Below, one piece after another: positions 11,119-22,215 of a stretch of DNA of 64,000 nt. Source of the stretch: Adiantum capillus-veneris (taxonomy: Eukaryota > Streptophyta > Polypodiopsida > Polypodiales > Pteridaceae). Location of the stretch: assembly GCA_014529385.2 (NCBI GenBank), contig CM043953.1, forward strand, positions 62,123,872-62,187,871, given 5' to 3'. The number at the start of each line of letters is the position of its first letter. The first letter of the stretch is position 1. The translations under genes were made by a program, and so were the position numbers. A model generated the notes under the pieces. The model ran no database searches and was not told the origin of the DNA. It saw nothing but the letters and a program-made list of their open reading frames with translations.

Positions 11119-12689
11119 TTATCAAGTATATCTAGTCAACCTGAGTTGAATGCAAGTGAAGCGCATGGCATACAGATAGACCTGGTGTCAGTCATTTGTT
11201 GGAGGTCAAGGGTATGAAGACAAACACTATCAGCTTGTGAAAGAAAAATCCAAAGAAAAGGTGACGCCATGGAGTGCAAACAAAAATGAGAATGAATGAA
11301 TGCCCCTATAGCCTTGCACCGATCACACCGTTGGAAAGAACAACAGTTGCACCGTCGAATTCACCTGTGTTAAACACCTGTAAAGCTTGGAGAAGAATAG
11401 CTCTAGTGGAAACCACACTTGGAATGAGGAGAATTAGAGAACATGAGTGTGTAGATTGGCTTGTGTAGATGTCTGTAGAGCATCCATATGCTTGATTCCG
11501 ATAAGGAATGAGAAAATTACAAGCATTTGAAGTTCGGGGGTTTGGAAAAAGCTCCAAAAAGGAGGTCTCTGGAAAAAGTTTTTAGGTGTGCAGAGAAATG
11601 CAGCTATTAAAGGGGGATTTTTTTGGCTCTTATTTCAAGGTATTTTCTCTCCCCTCTTAGCCGACTTCATTTCCCCCTTTAGGCACCTTTTTTTATTGGT
11701 CCATTTTGAGTCTTTTTTGGGTAAAAAATGGATTGTCGGCCACTTTTTGACCAAGGCAAGTGGGGGGGACAGTGTCCGGGGACCAAAAAGTGGGCAAGGT
11801 GCCTGTCCAGGCAGTGGGAACACAAATTGGGCGCCCTCTCCTCTCCCCAAAGTCCACTAGCCCTCTCAAGCAAGGCCAAGAAGCTCCATTAACTCCTTTG
11901 ATACACCCTTAGGGGGTACCCACTCCCCCCCTTATACCCTCCAATTTTCACTTACTCCCCCCCATGTGGGGTTATTCCATTGCCACTTGGCACCATCCTC
12001 CCACCTCCCCAATTGAGCCAATAAATTTCCTGTTTTGCTCCCCACACCGAGCAATCTTGGCGGAGGCGTGGCGGGTAACTCCGAGCACCGAATGCAATGC
12101 TGTAAAGCCCGACTCGGAGCTTATCACTTCAGCTATTTCCAGAAATTCTCGGCCACACTTTTTCTAATTAAATCCATCAAATCAGCCCACATGACTTTCC
12201 TCGCATACATCCGCATCCACTTTCTAAGTAGAGTACCACCCACGTCCAATGCATGTAACTCATGATGTATGAGTCCGATTCACCGGCTATCAAGCACGAC
12301 TAAAAGCACTTATTAAAAACCACCTTCTAGAAGTTCGACCAAATTGAAACCCTTGCAAATGAGTAAGCAGAACCAAGCCTTTATACATAAATTCTACAAG
12401 AGCACTCCAAAAACTCAAAGCATTATGTACATCTATGTACTCGGGGCTAGTGAGCAAGCTTTTTAGCATTGATTAGCAACTTCATTTCCACCCAAAAAAT
12501 TCCTGACAATGCTTCCAACTCTCCTCACCTTGGCTTGATGGTAAAGGGGTGGGTTATGGTAAAGCCTTCTCCTTGATGGCAACCTCTGGTAAGCCTGTGT
12601 CTCTTGATGCTATTTATGATGTGAGAGTCGCTCCCTTTATCAGCTGATGTACGAGGTGATCCTTTGGATTGGTGGTTGTTAGATTCCAT
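11119..12689. other. No supported gene
   Basis: Short frames on both strands at 11270-11880 overlap one another and show no domain. A C/G-rich patch at about 11760-11870 and homopolymer-rich CCCCCC stretches at 11925-11960 are the only visible structure. Confidence 0.4.
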
Positions 12690-12790
12690 GGCTCGGGTGG
12701 AGAACGACTGTCATTGTAACTTTTTGTTTTTGATTAATATATAAATACACTCACTATTGTGAGTTTGGTAAAATAAAATAAAATTGTGTG
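12690..12790 (+). mobile_element. LINE 3' end fragment
   Basis: CATGGCTCGGGTGGAGAACG is followed by TTGTAACTTTTTGTTTTTG, then the CACTCACTATTGTGAG stem-loop and an A-rich tail. The same order of motifs ends the longer LINE fragment at 14150-14275. Confidence 0.55.
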
Positions 12791-12999
12791 CATTGCTAAT
12801 CTCTAGACATTGGAAAACAATATCCTCTCATTCTTTATGTAAAGACCAATTTCTTAGCAAAGTGAATGACCATTTAGTTCTGACTTTGATGGTTTGGATT
12901 GCTTCTAGAGTAGCTTACATCACTTTGGGGTTGTGTAGTTCCTATATGTATCTTGTGGCCCCTCAAGGCACATCTGGTGCCTGAGGGCTAATGTGAATT

Positions 13000-13060
13000 C
13001 TGTAATGGTGGATTTAATACATCCACTCACTATTGTGAGCATGGCCCCAAAAAAAAAGTA
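13000..13060 (+). mobile_element. LINE 3' end fragment
   Basis: AATACATCCACTCACTATTG, then TGAGCATGGCCCC and a run of nine A. It shares the stem-loop seen at 12747-12765. Confidence 0.5.
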
Positions 13061-13588
13061 AATGGTCAATTGGCATCCTAAATCTAATGAGGACCCACAT
13101 AAGGAAAAACTCACTCCTAAAGGGGTTCAGTGGAAAGCCCTAGAGATACATGACAAGCTACTTGCCCCTTGATGGGCCTACCTAAGACTAGGAGGCATAA
13201 CAAGCAAGATCGTACAAAAGTGTAATAGAGTTTCGAAGGTGGAGAGGTGGAAAGTTACTTCCAAAAATCCATCGCTCACTGGTCCCCTTGGATCTCCAAA
13301 GTGGGGAGCCTCTAGCCTAACCCCTTCTAGAGAGAGATAGCTAGAAAGATAAACAACAAACGGCTCATACATCTGGGCCATTTTTGGGATAACATCAGCA
13401 AGAACTGGAAAGGTGTAGATCAATAGAAAGACTACTGATCATTAAAGTTTTGGATGGGCTGGAAAATTATTGTATGCTGGTGGGTAAGTCAGTATTAAAC
13501 AGGAAGGCTTGGTGATGGCCAAGGATAGGCATTTCTACATTTCAAAGACCAAATACCAAAGACATCTACCGCTATCTTATGGTCTCAC

Positions 13589-14275
13589 TTGATTGGTTAT
13601 GTCCCCTTAACAAGCTCTGGAGGAAGAAATGGCCGGAGGCTAGTAGCAAATAGCATTTGGAAGATACAATTAATGAAGACATTTCTTTGGAAAGTGCTAT
13701 GGGGGGCTCTCCCATTAGGACTGAAGAAATCTGCTAGAGGGGTTTGTTCTAACAGATGTTCTGACTACAAAATGACTAGCGAGGATCTTGTCCACCTATT
13801 CAAGGAGTGCCCAACTATAAGTGGGTTGGCAGGGAAGATGTGCAAATGGGTGCAAAAGACCTGGAAGGTTGAGCTCGTCAAGAACGGCATGATCTTCAGA
13901 GGATGAGGACAAAAAGCCAAGAGTTACTAATTTTCATGTAGATTGTTAGATTCTGCTACTTCAAGCAAGTATGGAAGGCGAGGAACTGTTGGATCTTCCA
14001 AGATTGTCTATCATATGCTAGTTTCTTGGAGATCATGCAAGAAAGTAGGAAATTGATCGTATCAAATGGTAAAAGAAAGAACCTAGACGAATGGTACTGG
14101 GTTGTTAATGTTGTTTTGACAGGCTAGAGCTAACCTGAGTTTGTGGCACCTCTGGCTCTTGGCTGTATTGATGCCTTGGCTCGGGTTGTGAGCAGAACTT
14201 ACATTGTAATTTTTTGATATCTTGAATATAACTTCTTTCACTCTGGTGAGTTTTATCGAAAAACAAAAGGAAAAT
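13589..14275 (+). pseudogene. LINE C-terminal fragment with zf-RVT domain and 3' end
   Basis: The frame 13589-13906 contains the zf-RVT pattern that follows the reverse transcriptase in plant LINEs: IWKIQLMKTFLWKVLWGALPL, then a Cys-rich stretch and HLFKECPTISGLAGKMCKWV. The frame is then broken, and the 3' untranslated segment ends with TTGTAATTTTTTGATATC, a weak stem-loop and an A-rich tail at about 14255-14275. The element is 5'-truncated, normal for LINEs because target-primed reverse transcription often stops early. No reverse transcriptase core remains. Confidence 0.65.
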
Positions 14276-14415
14276 AAATGAAAGGCCCCTTACACAAGCT
14301 AAAATACCAAATAATATTTGAATCATTCCATGCTTCATAGAAAAAGGTCAAACGTATGCCTAGCTCCCCTGTTGAGTGGGGGGTTCTTTTGAAAAGCCAA
14401 CTTCGGGTCACATTT

Positions 14416-14750
14416 CTAGAAAATATTATGTGGACAAAGTCCACTTTGAATACTCATGCTGGCATTATCGAGCAAAACAAGCGATTGAAACATGAGACAT
14501 GTCCTTGCTGTTTATATAGAGAGAAGAAAATTGTGTATTAATAAGAAGATTGAATAGCAATCCCAATCAATTTTAGAAAAGATTATCTATAATTTTGGAC
14601 AGAACCTACTTTGAATAGTCACACTAGCATTCTATACCAAAACAAGTGATTGAATCACCAAGCCTCTCCTTGGTGTTTGTATAGAGAGAAGTAAATTGTG
14701 TATTAATGAATGGATTGGATAGCAATTCCAATCAAGTAAGGGTGTAAAAA
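14416..14750. repeat. Tandem duplication, ~175-bp unit
   Basis: Two adjacent units share, in order, a CTTTGAATA(C/G)TCA segment, CAAAACAAG(C/T)GATTGAA, TCCTTG(C/G)TGTTT, TATAGAGAGAAG and a TAGCAAT(C/T)CCAATCAA segment. The TATAGAGAGAA landmark lies near 14516 and 14691. The region is non-coding. Confidence 0.8.
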
Positions 14751-15199
14751 ATAACATAAACTCAATTACTTTTGTAAATTTTGTGGTCTTGGGAGCAATG
14801 CTTGAAAAACGGTGGAGGATCTCGATGGCATGCTAAAGAAGTGCTACGAAGTAAGAGGAGGGAGGGATGCGGAAGATGAGTGTTCATGTAGTGCAATGTG
14901 AATTTGCAGGAGTGGTTTTAGCTAATAGAAGCAAGAAGCATATGGTGAGATATCCAAAAGTTGTCATTAGTTCCTATAAAAGTGGTGAGAAAGATGTTCA
15001 GTCAAAATGCAACTTGCGCTCAAAATATATATACTCAATTGACCTTGCAATGTCTATAGTGGCTTTAATGGAACATTGCTCTAGCTTCCTCAACAAGCAT
15101 GCAAGTGCTAATCTCTAATGATCACATAAGCATTCTCTAATCTCCAATGATCACATAAGCACACTACTACCAAGCAAGGAAAAGGAGAAGAAGAAGAGA
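14751..15199. other. No supported gene
   Basis: One open frame at 14867-15118 shows no recognisable domain. A GATCACATAAGCA motif is repeated at about 15119 and 15151. Confidence 0.35.
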
Positions 15200-15300
15200 T
15201 TTTTTTGCCAAACTCACAATTTGCGAGTGAATTATTTTAATCACGTAGATTTACAAAACAACCTCAAGCCAGACCAAGCCTTGAGGTGCTGAGGATTGAA
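15200..15300 (-). mobile_element. LINE 3' end fragment (minus)
   Basis: Read on the minus strand it gives GCTTGAGGTTGTTTTG, then CACTCGCAAATTGTGAG, TTTGGC and a run of A. This is the same 3' arrangement as the plus-strand fragments at 12.7-14.3 kb. Confidence 0.5.
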
Positions 15301-15570
15301 AATTGGATGTCTATCGTCTCTCATTGAGGCCTATCATCATCGACTTAAGAAAGTAGGTGCAATATAGTCCTAGGCTTTACTTGTTGCAGGTTTCCATTTC
15401 CATCTATGTTGCTCTTTAGATGCCTAGCTTGATTATATCTCTATCTATGTTCTGTGCACAATCATGGGAATAGTGTACATCATTACCTAGTCACAACAAT
15501 GCATACGTAGCTTAGTATGATAAGGTGCACACTATTTGTTCATGTACACTTCTATCCCATTCAAGACTTA

Positions 15571-15576
15571 TGTGTT

Positions 15577-15610
<34 letters not shown>
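15571..15610. repeat. (TG)n(AG)n microsatellite
   Basis: A TG-rich run is followed directly by an (AG)10 run. A (CTT)9 run lies nearby at about 15686-15712. Confidence 0.95.
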
Positions 15611-15744
15611 TATGAAACAAATATAACTTTACTCTCATCCAAGCTATTAGATATATCTTATCGCTCCTATGGCCTTGAAAATTCTCCTTCTTCTTCTTCT
15701 TCTTCTTCTTCTCTCCTCCTCTCCATAGATATTCATTGTGAATA

Positions 15745-16632
15745 TTTTTTTGGTTCCAAGAAAAAGATTCTTCTATTAGTAAATGAAACTACCCATAGGG
15801 CTACAACCACCTCTTCAAGAGAGGGCTACAACAATCATGATGGGGAGACTCTCCCAATGAAAAAACAACATATGTACAATGAGGCTAAATCAAGCGATGG
15901 GAGGATGGAAAAGCCACACAGGTGGATGGAAGTGCCACCTAAGCACACCCTTGACCATGGTGAAAAAGTCCCAGGATGCTAGAGTTGAAAAAAAGCCTCT
16001 CTGCACTCCCGCATGTGGTCGAGGCTGCCCTGGAGTCTCTCGAATTGTCCTTTGAGAGTATGGATCAAAGATCCCAAAAACAAAAATGCTAGTGGTACAG
16101 GGCGAGCCTCGAAGATGCGGAAGGAGCAGGCCCGCCAGATGAACCAGAGTGTCAGGCCGCTGATCAGCTCCCAACACTCCTCTCTCTCACTGCACCACTC
16201 CTGTGGAGTAAGCTCTGTAGCTACTAGCAAGCTGGAGTGTAGGTTGACCCCCTGCATCACTATCATCCTACTGGTGGAGGATAGCTCAAAATGAAGTGTC
16301 GGACCCGTGAGAGTGGACCAAGCAGTTGCCCCCCAAGTGTACTGTCATGCTGTGGAAAGAGCTCGCATCAGCCGAAGAAAATGAAGCCACATTTTTTGTG
16401 CCAAAGGAAAGTCCCAAAGCCAGTGACACTGACTCTCCACAAGATGGTCACAAGCTACACATGCGGCCGAGAGACCACTATGTACAAGCTAGCTCCCAAT
16501 TGTTGTAGCTCAGTGTGCAACCAGCCATTGGAACAAAGTGACTCTCCTCGGCTGTCTGGAGTCCCAAAACCTCTCCCAAAAAGTTTCCAAGAACTCAGTT
16601 GTGAGACCCTCCTCCTGCCTAAGTTGCATTGT
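15745..16632 (-). mobile_element. 5'-truncated LINE copy (minus)
   Basis: The minus strand ends in a poly(A) tail (the T run at 15745-15751), preceded by CCTATGGGTAGTTTCATT. Upstream on the minus strand the protein pieces read CSEREECWELISGLTLWFIW, the LINE tail after zf-RVT. The whole stretch aligns with the LINE copy at 56932-57718 plus 61880-61965. That second copy is split by an LTR element, whereas this one is continuous across the same point (near 16545). The copy stops at about 16632, where unrelated sequence begins, so it is 5'-truncated. Several frames are broken. Confidence 0.75.
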
Positions 16633-17017
16633 ATGTTATACGGTGTACATATAATATGCTTTAAACGGACGTATTATACGATACCTAGTTTTATTCGGCC
16701 GTATTATACGGTGCCACATCAACAAAACCATCGTATCATATAATTTATTAGCATTTTGATCGAATAATATTTCGATCGAAATACTATTATGATCGAATAA
16801 AATTTTGATTGAAATAATTTTCTTTATATACCGTGAATACGGCTCATGTTGCTCATTCCATTGAGCTCTCTTCTCCTCTTCTCATCTATAGTGAGCTTTA
16901 ACAACAAGAAAAATATAAAAAAATCAGCTTTAATGTTATTGATTTTTTCAATAGAAATTTAGAGCTTTAAACAAAATGTGTTTTATGTTTTGGAGTTCAT
17001 TTTCTTTATCTGCTCTG
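16633..17017. other. Short inverted motifs upstream of the hAT gene
   Basis: Copies of CGTATTATACG, itself nearly palindromic, occur at about 16667 and 16702, with weaker relatives at about 16633-16650 and 16838-16852. GATCGAA(T/A)TAAT-type repeats lie at about 16757-16815. These resemble the short subterminal repeats of hAT elements, but I found no certain terminal inverted repeat. Confidence 0.4.
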
Positions 17018-17552
17018 TGTGAAGTATATCTTACACTAAGAGGTAAATTAAGTAAGGTAGTTAATGATTGCTTGCATTATGTAGAGGAAACTCACACTTG
17101 GAAGTGATTCAATAAAAGTAAAGTTAGCAGCTATTTGCTTTGTGTTGAACCATGTTCACACTTAGAAGTAACTTAAGTTAGATAGTTACAGTGAGGAGTT
17201 ACTTGTTGTGTGTTGAACTATGTTCACACATGGAAGTAACTTAGGTTAGATTTATCTAATGATAGTCTGTCATGTGTAGAGTAGTACTCACACTACAGAC
17301 AATCTAGGTAGATTAAATAATAATCTCTCTCTTTGTGTAGAGGTATTCTCACACCTAGAAGAGATTTATAGAAGTAGTGAATTTTGATTGCTTGCCATGT
17401 GTAGAGTTACACTCACACTTGGAGGTAAATTAGATAGGTTTTTTAAAAATAACTTGCTATGTGTAGAGTTTACTCACACTCGGAAGTTACCGAGATAGAT
17501 TAAGAGATTTTTTAATCATGATTCAGGTGTAAAGTGAGAGCTCACACTTGAA
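17018..17552. repeat. Nine-unit ~63-bp minisatellite upstream of hAT transposase
   Basis: A core of the form TGTGTAGAG...CTCACACTTGGAAG recurs near 17020, 17078, 17141, 17208, 17273, 17334, 17399, 17461 and 17527, a spacing of 58-67 bp. The two halves of each core are complementary (GTGTnGAG with CTCnACAC), so every unit can form a small stem-loop. The units end about 140 bp before the transposase ATG at 17690. Repeated subterminal motifs are the usual binding sites of hAT transposases. That role here is inferred from position only. Confidence 0.85.
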
Positions 17553-17689
17553 AAAAAATCTATTTTTGGTCTTTATTAATTAAAGAGGTTGAAAACGTTG
17601 ATAAATAAAGTAATATAATTGGTATGAGAGTTTGATTTTAGATGTGTATTTAGTAATTAGTTCTGTTTGAGTTTGCAAATCTTAAGAAG

Positions 17690-18606
17690 ATGGTGAAAGG
17701 ATATGAGTGGAACTACGTAGACGAATTGACCAGTTTTAAGACTACATTAAAGTTGAAGTGTAAGACCTGCGGCCATAAATTTAGTGGAAATGCGCACAAG
17801 ATAAAAGAACATGTGTTCAAAATTCCTGGAAAAGTTTTAACTTGCAATAATCCCCCAAGAGGTGTTGAATTTTTTTTTTCTGAGTGGGCGCTCAAGGCAA
17901 AGAGAGCACTTCTTAAAGGCAAAAAAAAGGGAGCTCCCAAAATGATGGCTCCATCTATGGCTAGGGACATCGAGATGACACTTGAGAATGATCAAAACCC
18001 TCTCTCTAGCCCTGCTTCGGGTCAAGGAGGGTGTCATTTATCCTTTGTTGGGGATTGTAGCTCTAATCCTTTCGGAAGCTCTGCTAACATAAGCCAAAGT
18101 GAAGCATGGACTAGAGGAGAACTTGCATCAAGTGGTCCTACTTTGCCTCAGGCATTTGGTAAACAATGGCTGCTTGAACTCCATCTTAAGTGGACACAAG
18201 CATTTGTTGCATGTGGAATTCCTTTTAATGTCATTCGAAATCCTATCTTCAAAGATGCTTTAATGAGCACGGCGAAGAAGGGTTTTGTGGTACCTGATTA
18301 TAATAAGATGCATACAAAATACTTTAGATAAAGTGAAAACTACATCAAAAAATATTTTAAAGCTCACAACTCTTGATTATGTGCCACAGTATGGATGCAC
18401 AATTTCTCTAGATGGTTGGACAAATTGTTAGAAGAAACCATTGATTAATGTGATGTTGATTTTTCCAAGAGGTTCCATCTTTCTTGAGGCGATTGATACA
18501 TCCTTGAAAGAGAAAACTAGTGGATATCTTGCTGGTGTGTATGAGCGTTCGATCAGAAGGACAAGAGGACCTAAAAATGTGACAGCCATTGTCACAAATA
18601 ATGCAT
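17690..18606 (+). pseudogene. hAT transposase, N-terminal part (BED finger and DUF659)
   Basis: The protein begins MVKGYEWNYVDELTSF and contains a BED-type zinc finger at about residues 20-50 (CKTCGHKFSGNAHKIKEH). The first frame stops at 18331. A shifted frame continues with the DUF659 part of the transposase (YGCTISLDGWTN near 18390, then INVMLIFPRGSIFLEAID and VTAIVTNNA), broken by one stop at about 18429. Coding similarity ends at 18606 inside the codons for NNA and resumes at 21191. hAT transposases excise and reinsert their element by cut-and-paste. This copy cannot make an intact protein. Confidence 0.8.
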
Positions 18607-21190
18607 TGATAGCCGTTTTTCGGTTCTCATAAAATATTTTAAGAAGTCACTTCACCCCACAAAAACACCCTAGCACAATGACTAGGATCGCTTTTTCATT
18701 GTAAATAGTGTGCGTGTGTTTAGGATTTTTATCCCATTTTTTAATTATATCATTGAGCGAGTCATTGGGCTAGGAGACCAAAAAAATAAAACTATAGTAT
18801 TACGGTCCTCTTTACATGTAAATATTTTTTTATCAAATAAAGGACCTAAGTATAAAGGGTTTTTTTTTTAAAAAAATTGTATTTATGTAAATATATATTC
18901 CTAGGTGTGCGTTATCAGGCCTAAGTATGCTAGCTTCCATCGCGTGTCATTTCTTATACATATTTTACTATCATTCTATCCCTTGAGCTCAACTCACACA
19001 CGCCTTGAAAAACCTTTATGTGACTTCATTGTAAAAATCACCAATAACCTTATCGGCTCCGTTATATTTTTCTCCATCCCTGCCAGTTAAATATTCACAA
19101 GTACATAGATTTTATATTCAAATAAATTCATGAATTACTCAAAGTAGGGAATAACTAAGGGTCCCTTCCCTCATGATTTTCCTTCTTTTATTTTATATAT
19201 TTTTTGCCACCATGCATCCCATGTGTCCATTTTTCATGACTAGCTAGTCTATCCTTTTACCCCACAAGTATATATTATATTTGATACTATCCTATACCAT
19301 ACATGTGTGCAAGCTCCTTGGCAATATCATGTCATGGTTGATGTATGGGGGGCTCACTTGGAAGACTACAAAGGAAAAAGAATCAAATAGTGGCCCACTT
19401 CAAGCTTTATTAGGTGTTGCAGGGACAGCTTTTTGCTTGAATTTTGGCACCTTCTTATGATCCGAATTTGAGGATACTTCCAAAAGACAAAACGTAGCTC
19501 CTGAGCTGAATTATTTTCCATAAACTTTTCAGAAATTTTGAAGTCAAAGGCGATTTTACATAAAATTTATGGCCGACTTCAAAACTGCCACCTCATACAC
19601 CCAAAAAATCTTCCTATTTCTCTCACCCTTCCACACACCTACTCACTCTTACACACTCCTCCCTCTCCTTCCCACTCCCAAACCTGCAACTCCCATGTCC
19701 TAATTCACCCTCTTCACCATTTCCACTTCTCTCACACCTCCATAGCCTTCATCCTCCATTTCTACACCCTATGTGTCCCCCTTTCTCTCTACATATATGT
19801 CCATATTACCATACCCGCTTCAGCTTTGTAAATAACTTCAAAAAATCAGCAAAAATCCAAGGTTAACCTGTGCAAATGAAGGCTTTTTATCATGAATTTT
19901 CCAAGGTTTGAGGATAACATAGATTCATCGACACGCGCTACTTCGCCATGCTGACCGCTTCTTCTACCGGTGCTGTAAAGAGGTGAATGTCAACTTCTCC
20001 AAAGCTTCAAACTCTCTTTACAAGCTCATCCCTTCTCTAACTTTTCTCATCATATATCTCACCATTTGGTGAATGATTTTGTAAATATTTTGTAGTGATA
20101 ATAACTAACTACTAACCACTAACCTTATTGTAAAATGCACCCTATACTAGAGTAGGCTCTCCCAAATTATTCACTCAATCCTCTCTCCTTTCATTCTCAA
20201 TAAGTCTCTTCCCTTGAGCCCACATCCATGTGACTCAAAGGACAAGAGAGACCCACCCTCATTTTTTTTAAAAAAAATTTAAAAATATGCATAATCTTTT
20301 ATTCCTTCAAATAAACTTGATTAGGCCTAATCATAATCGGGGCTTCTAAAACCTATAAATAGAGCCCTTCTCTCCCTTGTAAATCACCACATGATCACAC
20401 TACACCACACCATTCTCAACACATAACACACCACTCTTCAAGCCTAGTTGTGTAGAGTGTGTGCACTGTGAGTGCTCTATTCCATCACTACACATAGGTG
20501 CATGGAGAAGCTTGAAGTTAGTTATGCCATCTAGAGGAGTGGAGTGATACCATACTCTACATCACACTTGTAGCGTACTCTTGTCCATAAATAAGATTCA
20601 TAGTTTTGGGTGCAATTGTATGCTGCAACTACGACTCTTCTCTCCAAATTGACTTGATAAGTTGGCTCATCAGGTGGTTGAAGGTATATTGTCCTTGAAG
20701 TCTATTGTGCTATTTCATGCTTGGTGGTTTGAGGGCTTGTTGAATTGTTTGCCTAAAAAGTCAATTGTAAGAGGGTGCTCGGTGAGAGGGCTCCCGTGAC
20801 CCTAAGACAATTTGTGTATTGGCAACAAGGTCAAGTTTTGTGTTGTCTCTGTATTTCTCATCAAGCTCTGTGTGCATCTAGCCTTTAAGGCTAAGACTGA
20901 GTTCCTCAAGTTGATTTGTGCTCTTACCTCTCTCTGGCGTGGTGAATGTTTGTGTTTGGTGTGTGTGGCTATCTTGCATTCCCCTCTCTTTGTGCGTTTG
21001 AGTATAAGGAGATATCACGTGCGTCCTAGTTCGCATCTACAACTAGGTGGTGCCCCTTTTCTTGTTTGGTTTCTGGCTGTGGGTTGTTGTTGTCTCTGAT
21101 TGTGCTTGCCCCAACCCCAATTGAGCAGCACGGGAGCCTCAAAGGGTGTTTAGAGCCCGCTCTTCTTGTTGCCCGCCCCGGACCGCTTCA
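18607..21190 (+). mobile_element. 2.58-kb LTR-like insertion inside the hAT gene
   Basis: The block begins TGATAGCCG and ends CCGCTTCA (TG...CA) and sits exactly between two parts of one hAT reading frame. The left flank ends AATGCAT and the right flank begins ACATCTAAC. Removing the block restores a codon series continuing NNA-SNYKAAG, with a degraded 4-5-bp duplication (GCAT/ACAT). It contains no transposon protein but has a TATA box (CCTATAAATAGAG at 20351) typical of plant LTR promoters. The likeliest explanation is a large solo LTR of an unidentified LTR retrotransposon; orientation is assumed from the TATA box. Confidence 0.6.
20353..20360 (+). promoter_or_regulatory. TATA box of the inserted LTR
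   Basis: TATAAATA preceded by ACC and followed by GAGCCCTTCTCTCCC, the common arrangement of plant LTR promoters. A transcript would start about 30 bases downstream. Confidence 0.5.
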
Positions 21191-22215
21191 ACATCTAACT
21201 ACAAAGCAGCTGGAAAAGAAATTGAAGCAAAGTATCCAGAGCTAACATGGGTTCAATGTACTACTCAAACTTTAAATGTGCTCTTAAAGGACTTTGGGAA
21301 AGTTCCTTCTATTAAACAAAATCTTCTAGATGCAAACCACTTGGTGAAGTTTATAAGAGAGAATTCTTTTTCTTATGCTTTGTTCAAAACAAAGTCCCCC
21401 ACCAAAAATTTACAGATTTTTTGTGTGACCCATTTTGCAACAACATATTACGTTCTGTCAATACTGCAGCAGGTTAAAGCGACCCTTGTTAAAACAGTGG
21501 CAGATAGAAGATGGGACATTTGACTTGATAAATATCCCAAGTATGAACCTACTGCAGCCAAATGCTATCAGCTTGTAAACTCTCATGTTTTTTGGATAAA
21601 TGTAGACAAAATTGTTTCTGTCACAGAACCCTTCACTCATCTGATACGATTAGTGGACAAAGAAGCCTCTATCTTTGGACGGGTTTACTAGTACATGCAT
21701 GAAGCCACTTGCAAGTTAAAAGACTGTACATCTTATGCAGGAAAAGAGAAAGCCATGATGATGTCATTTGTCAAAAGACGATGGGAGTAGCTGCATACTC
21801 CTTGGCATGGAGCATGTTTTGTTTTAGATCCTAAGTTCTAGATGCACGAGCAATCTTCAAACAATAAAGTGATCAGTGATTTCAAAAAAGTGTGTGCTCA
21901 ACTACTAGGCAATGTGGATGGACAGGTGGCATACACACAGAAGACGGGATATACTAGCAGAGAAGGAATGTTTGGCGATCCTTGGCATATAGATGCTATC
22001 AAGACGATGAGCGCACCAGTTTGGTGGAAAGAGTACGGTGGAGAAAAAATGAAACTTCAACATGTGGCTATGAGAGTATTGTCTATTTCCGTTTTGAGTG
22101 GTAGCTGTGAAAGAAATTAGTCTTCGTTTTCTTTCATGCATACTAAAAAAGAAATCGATTAAGTTATAAATGAGCTACAGATTTGGTTTATGTATTTTGT
22201 AACATGTGACTTATG
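21191..22215 (+). pseudogene. hAT transposase, C-terminal part with dimerisation domain
   Basis: This continues the transposase interrupted at 18606: SNYKAAGKEIEAKYPELTWVQ is followed by the catalytic-core region. The end is a hAT dimerisation segment, with PVWWKEYGGE and RVLSISVLSGSCERN at about 22010-22120. The conserved CERNWS is truncated by a TAG in place of the Trp codon. Further stops occur at about 21521, 21690, 21790 and 21840. The conserved tail continues to about 22215. A 3' terminal inverted repeat was not identified. Confidence 0.8.

Noticed and set aside
15536-16294. Plus-strand frames of 93-148 codons
   Set aside because: They are antisense to a LINE copy whose minus-strand coding sequence is recognisable.
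17018-17552. CRISPR-like array of hairpin repeats
   Set aside because: Units are imperfect, spacers are not unique fixed-length sequences, and the setting is a plant hAT element. A minisatellite explains it.
20351-21100. TATA box as the promoter of a host gene encoded by the frame at 20812-21099
   Set aside because: The region is inside the LTR-like insertion and the frame has no recognisable protein. An LTR promoter is simpler.
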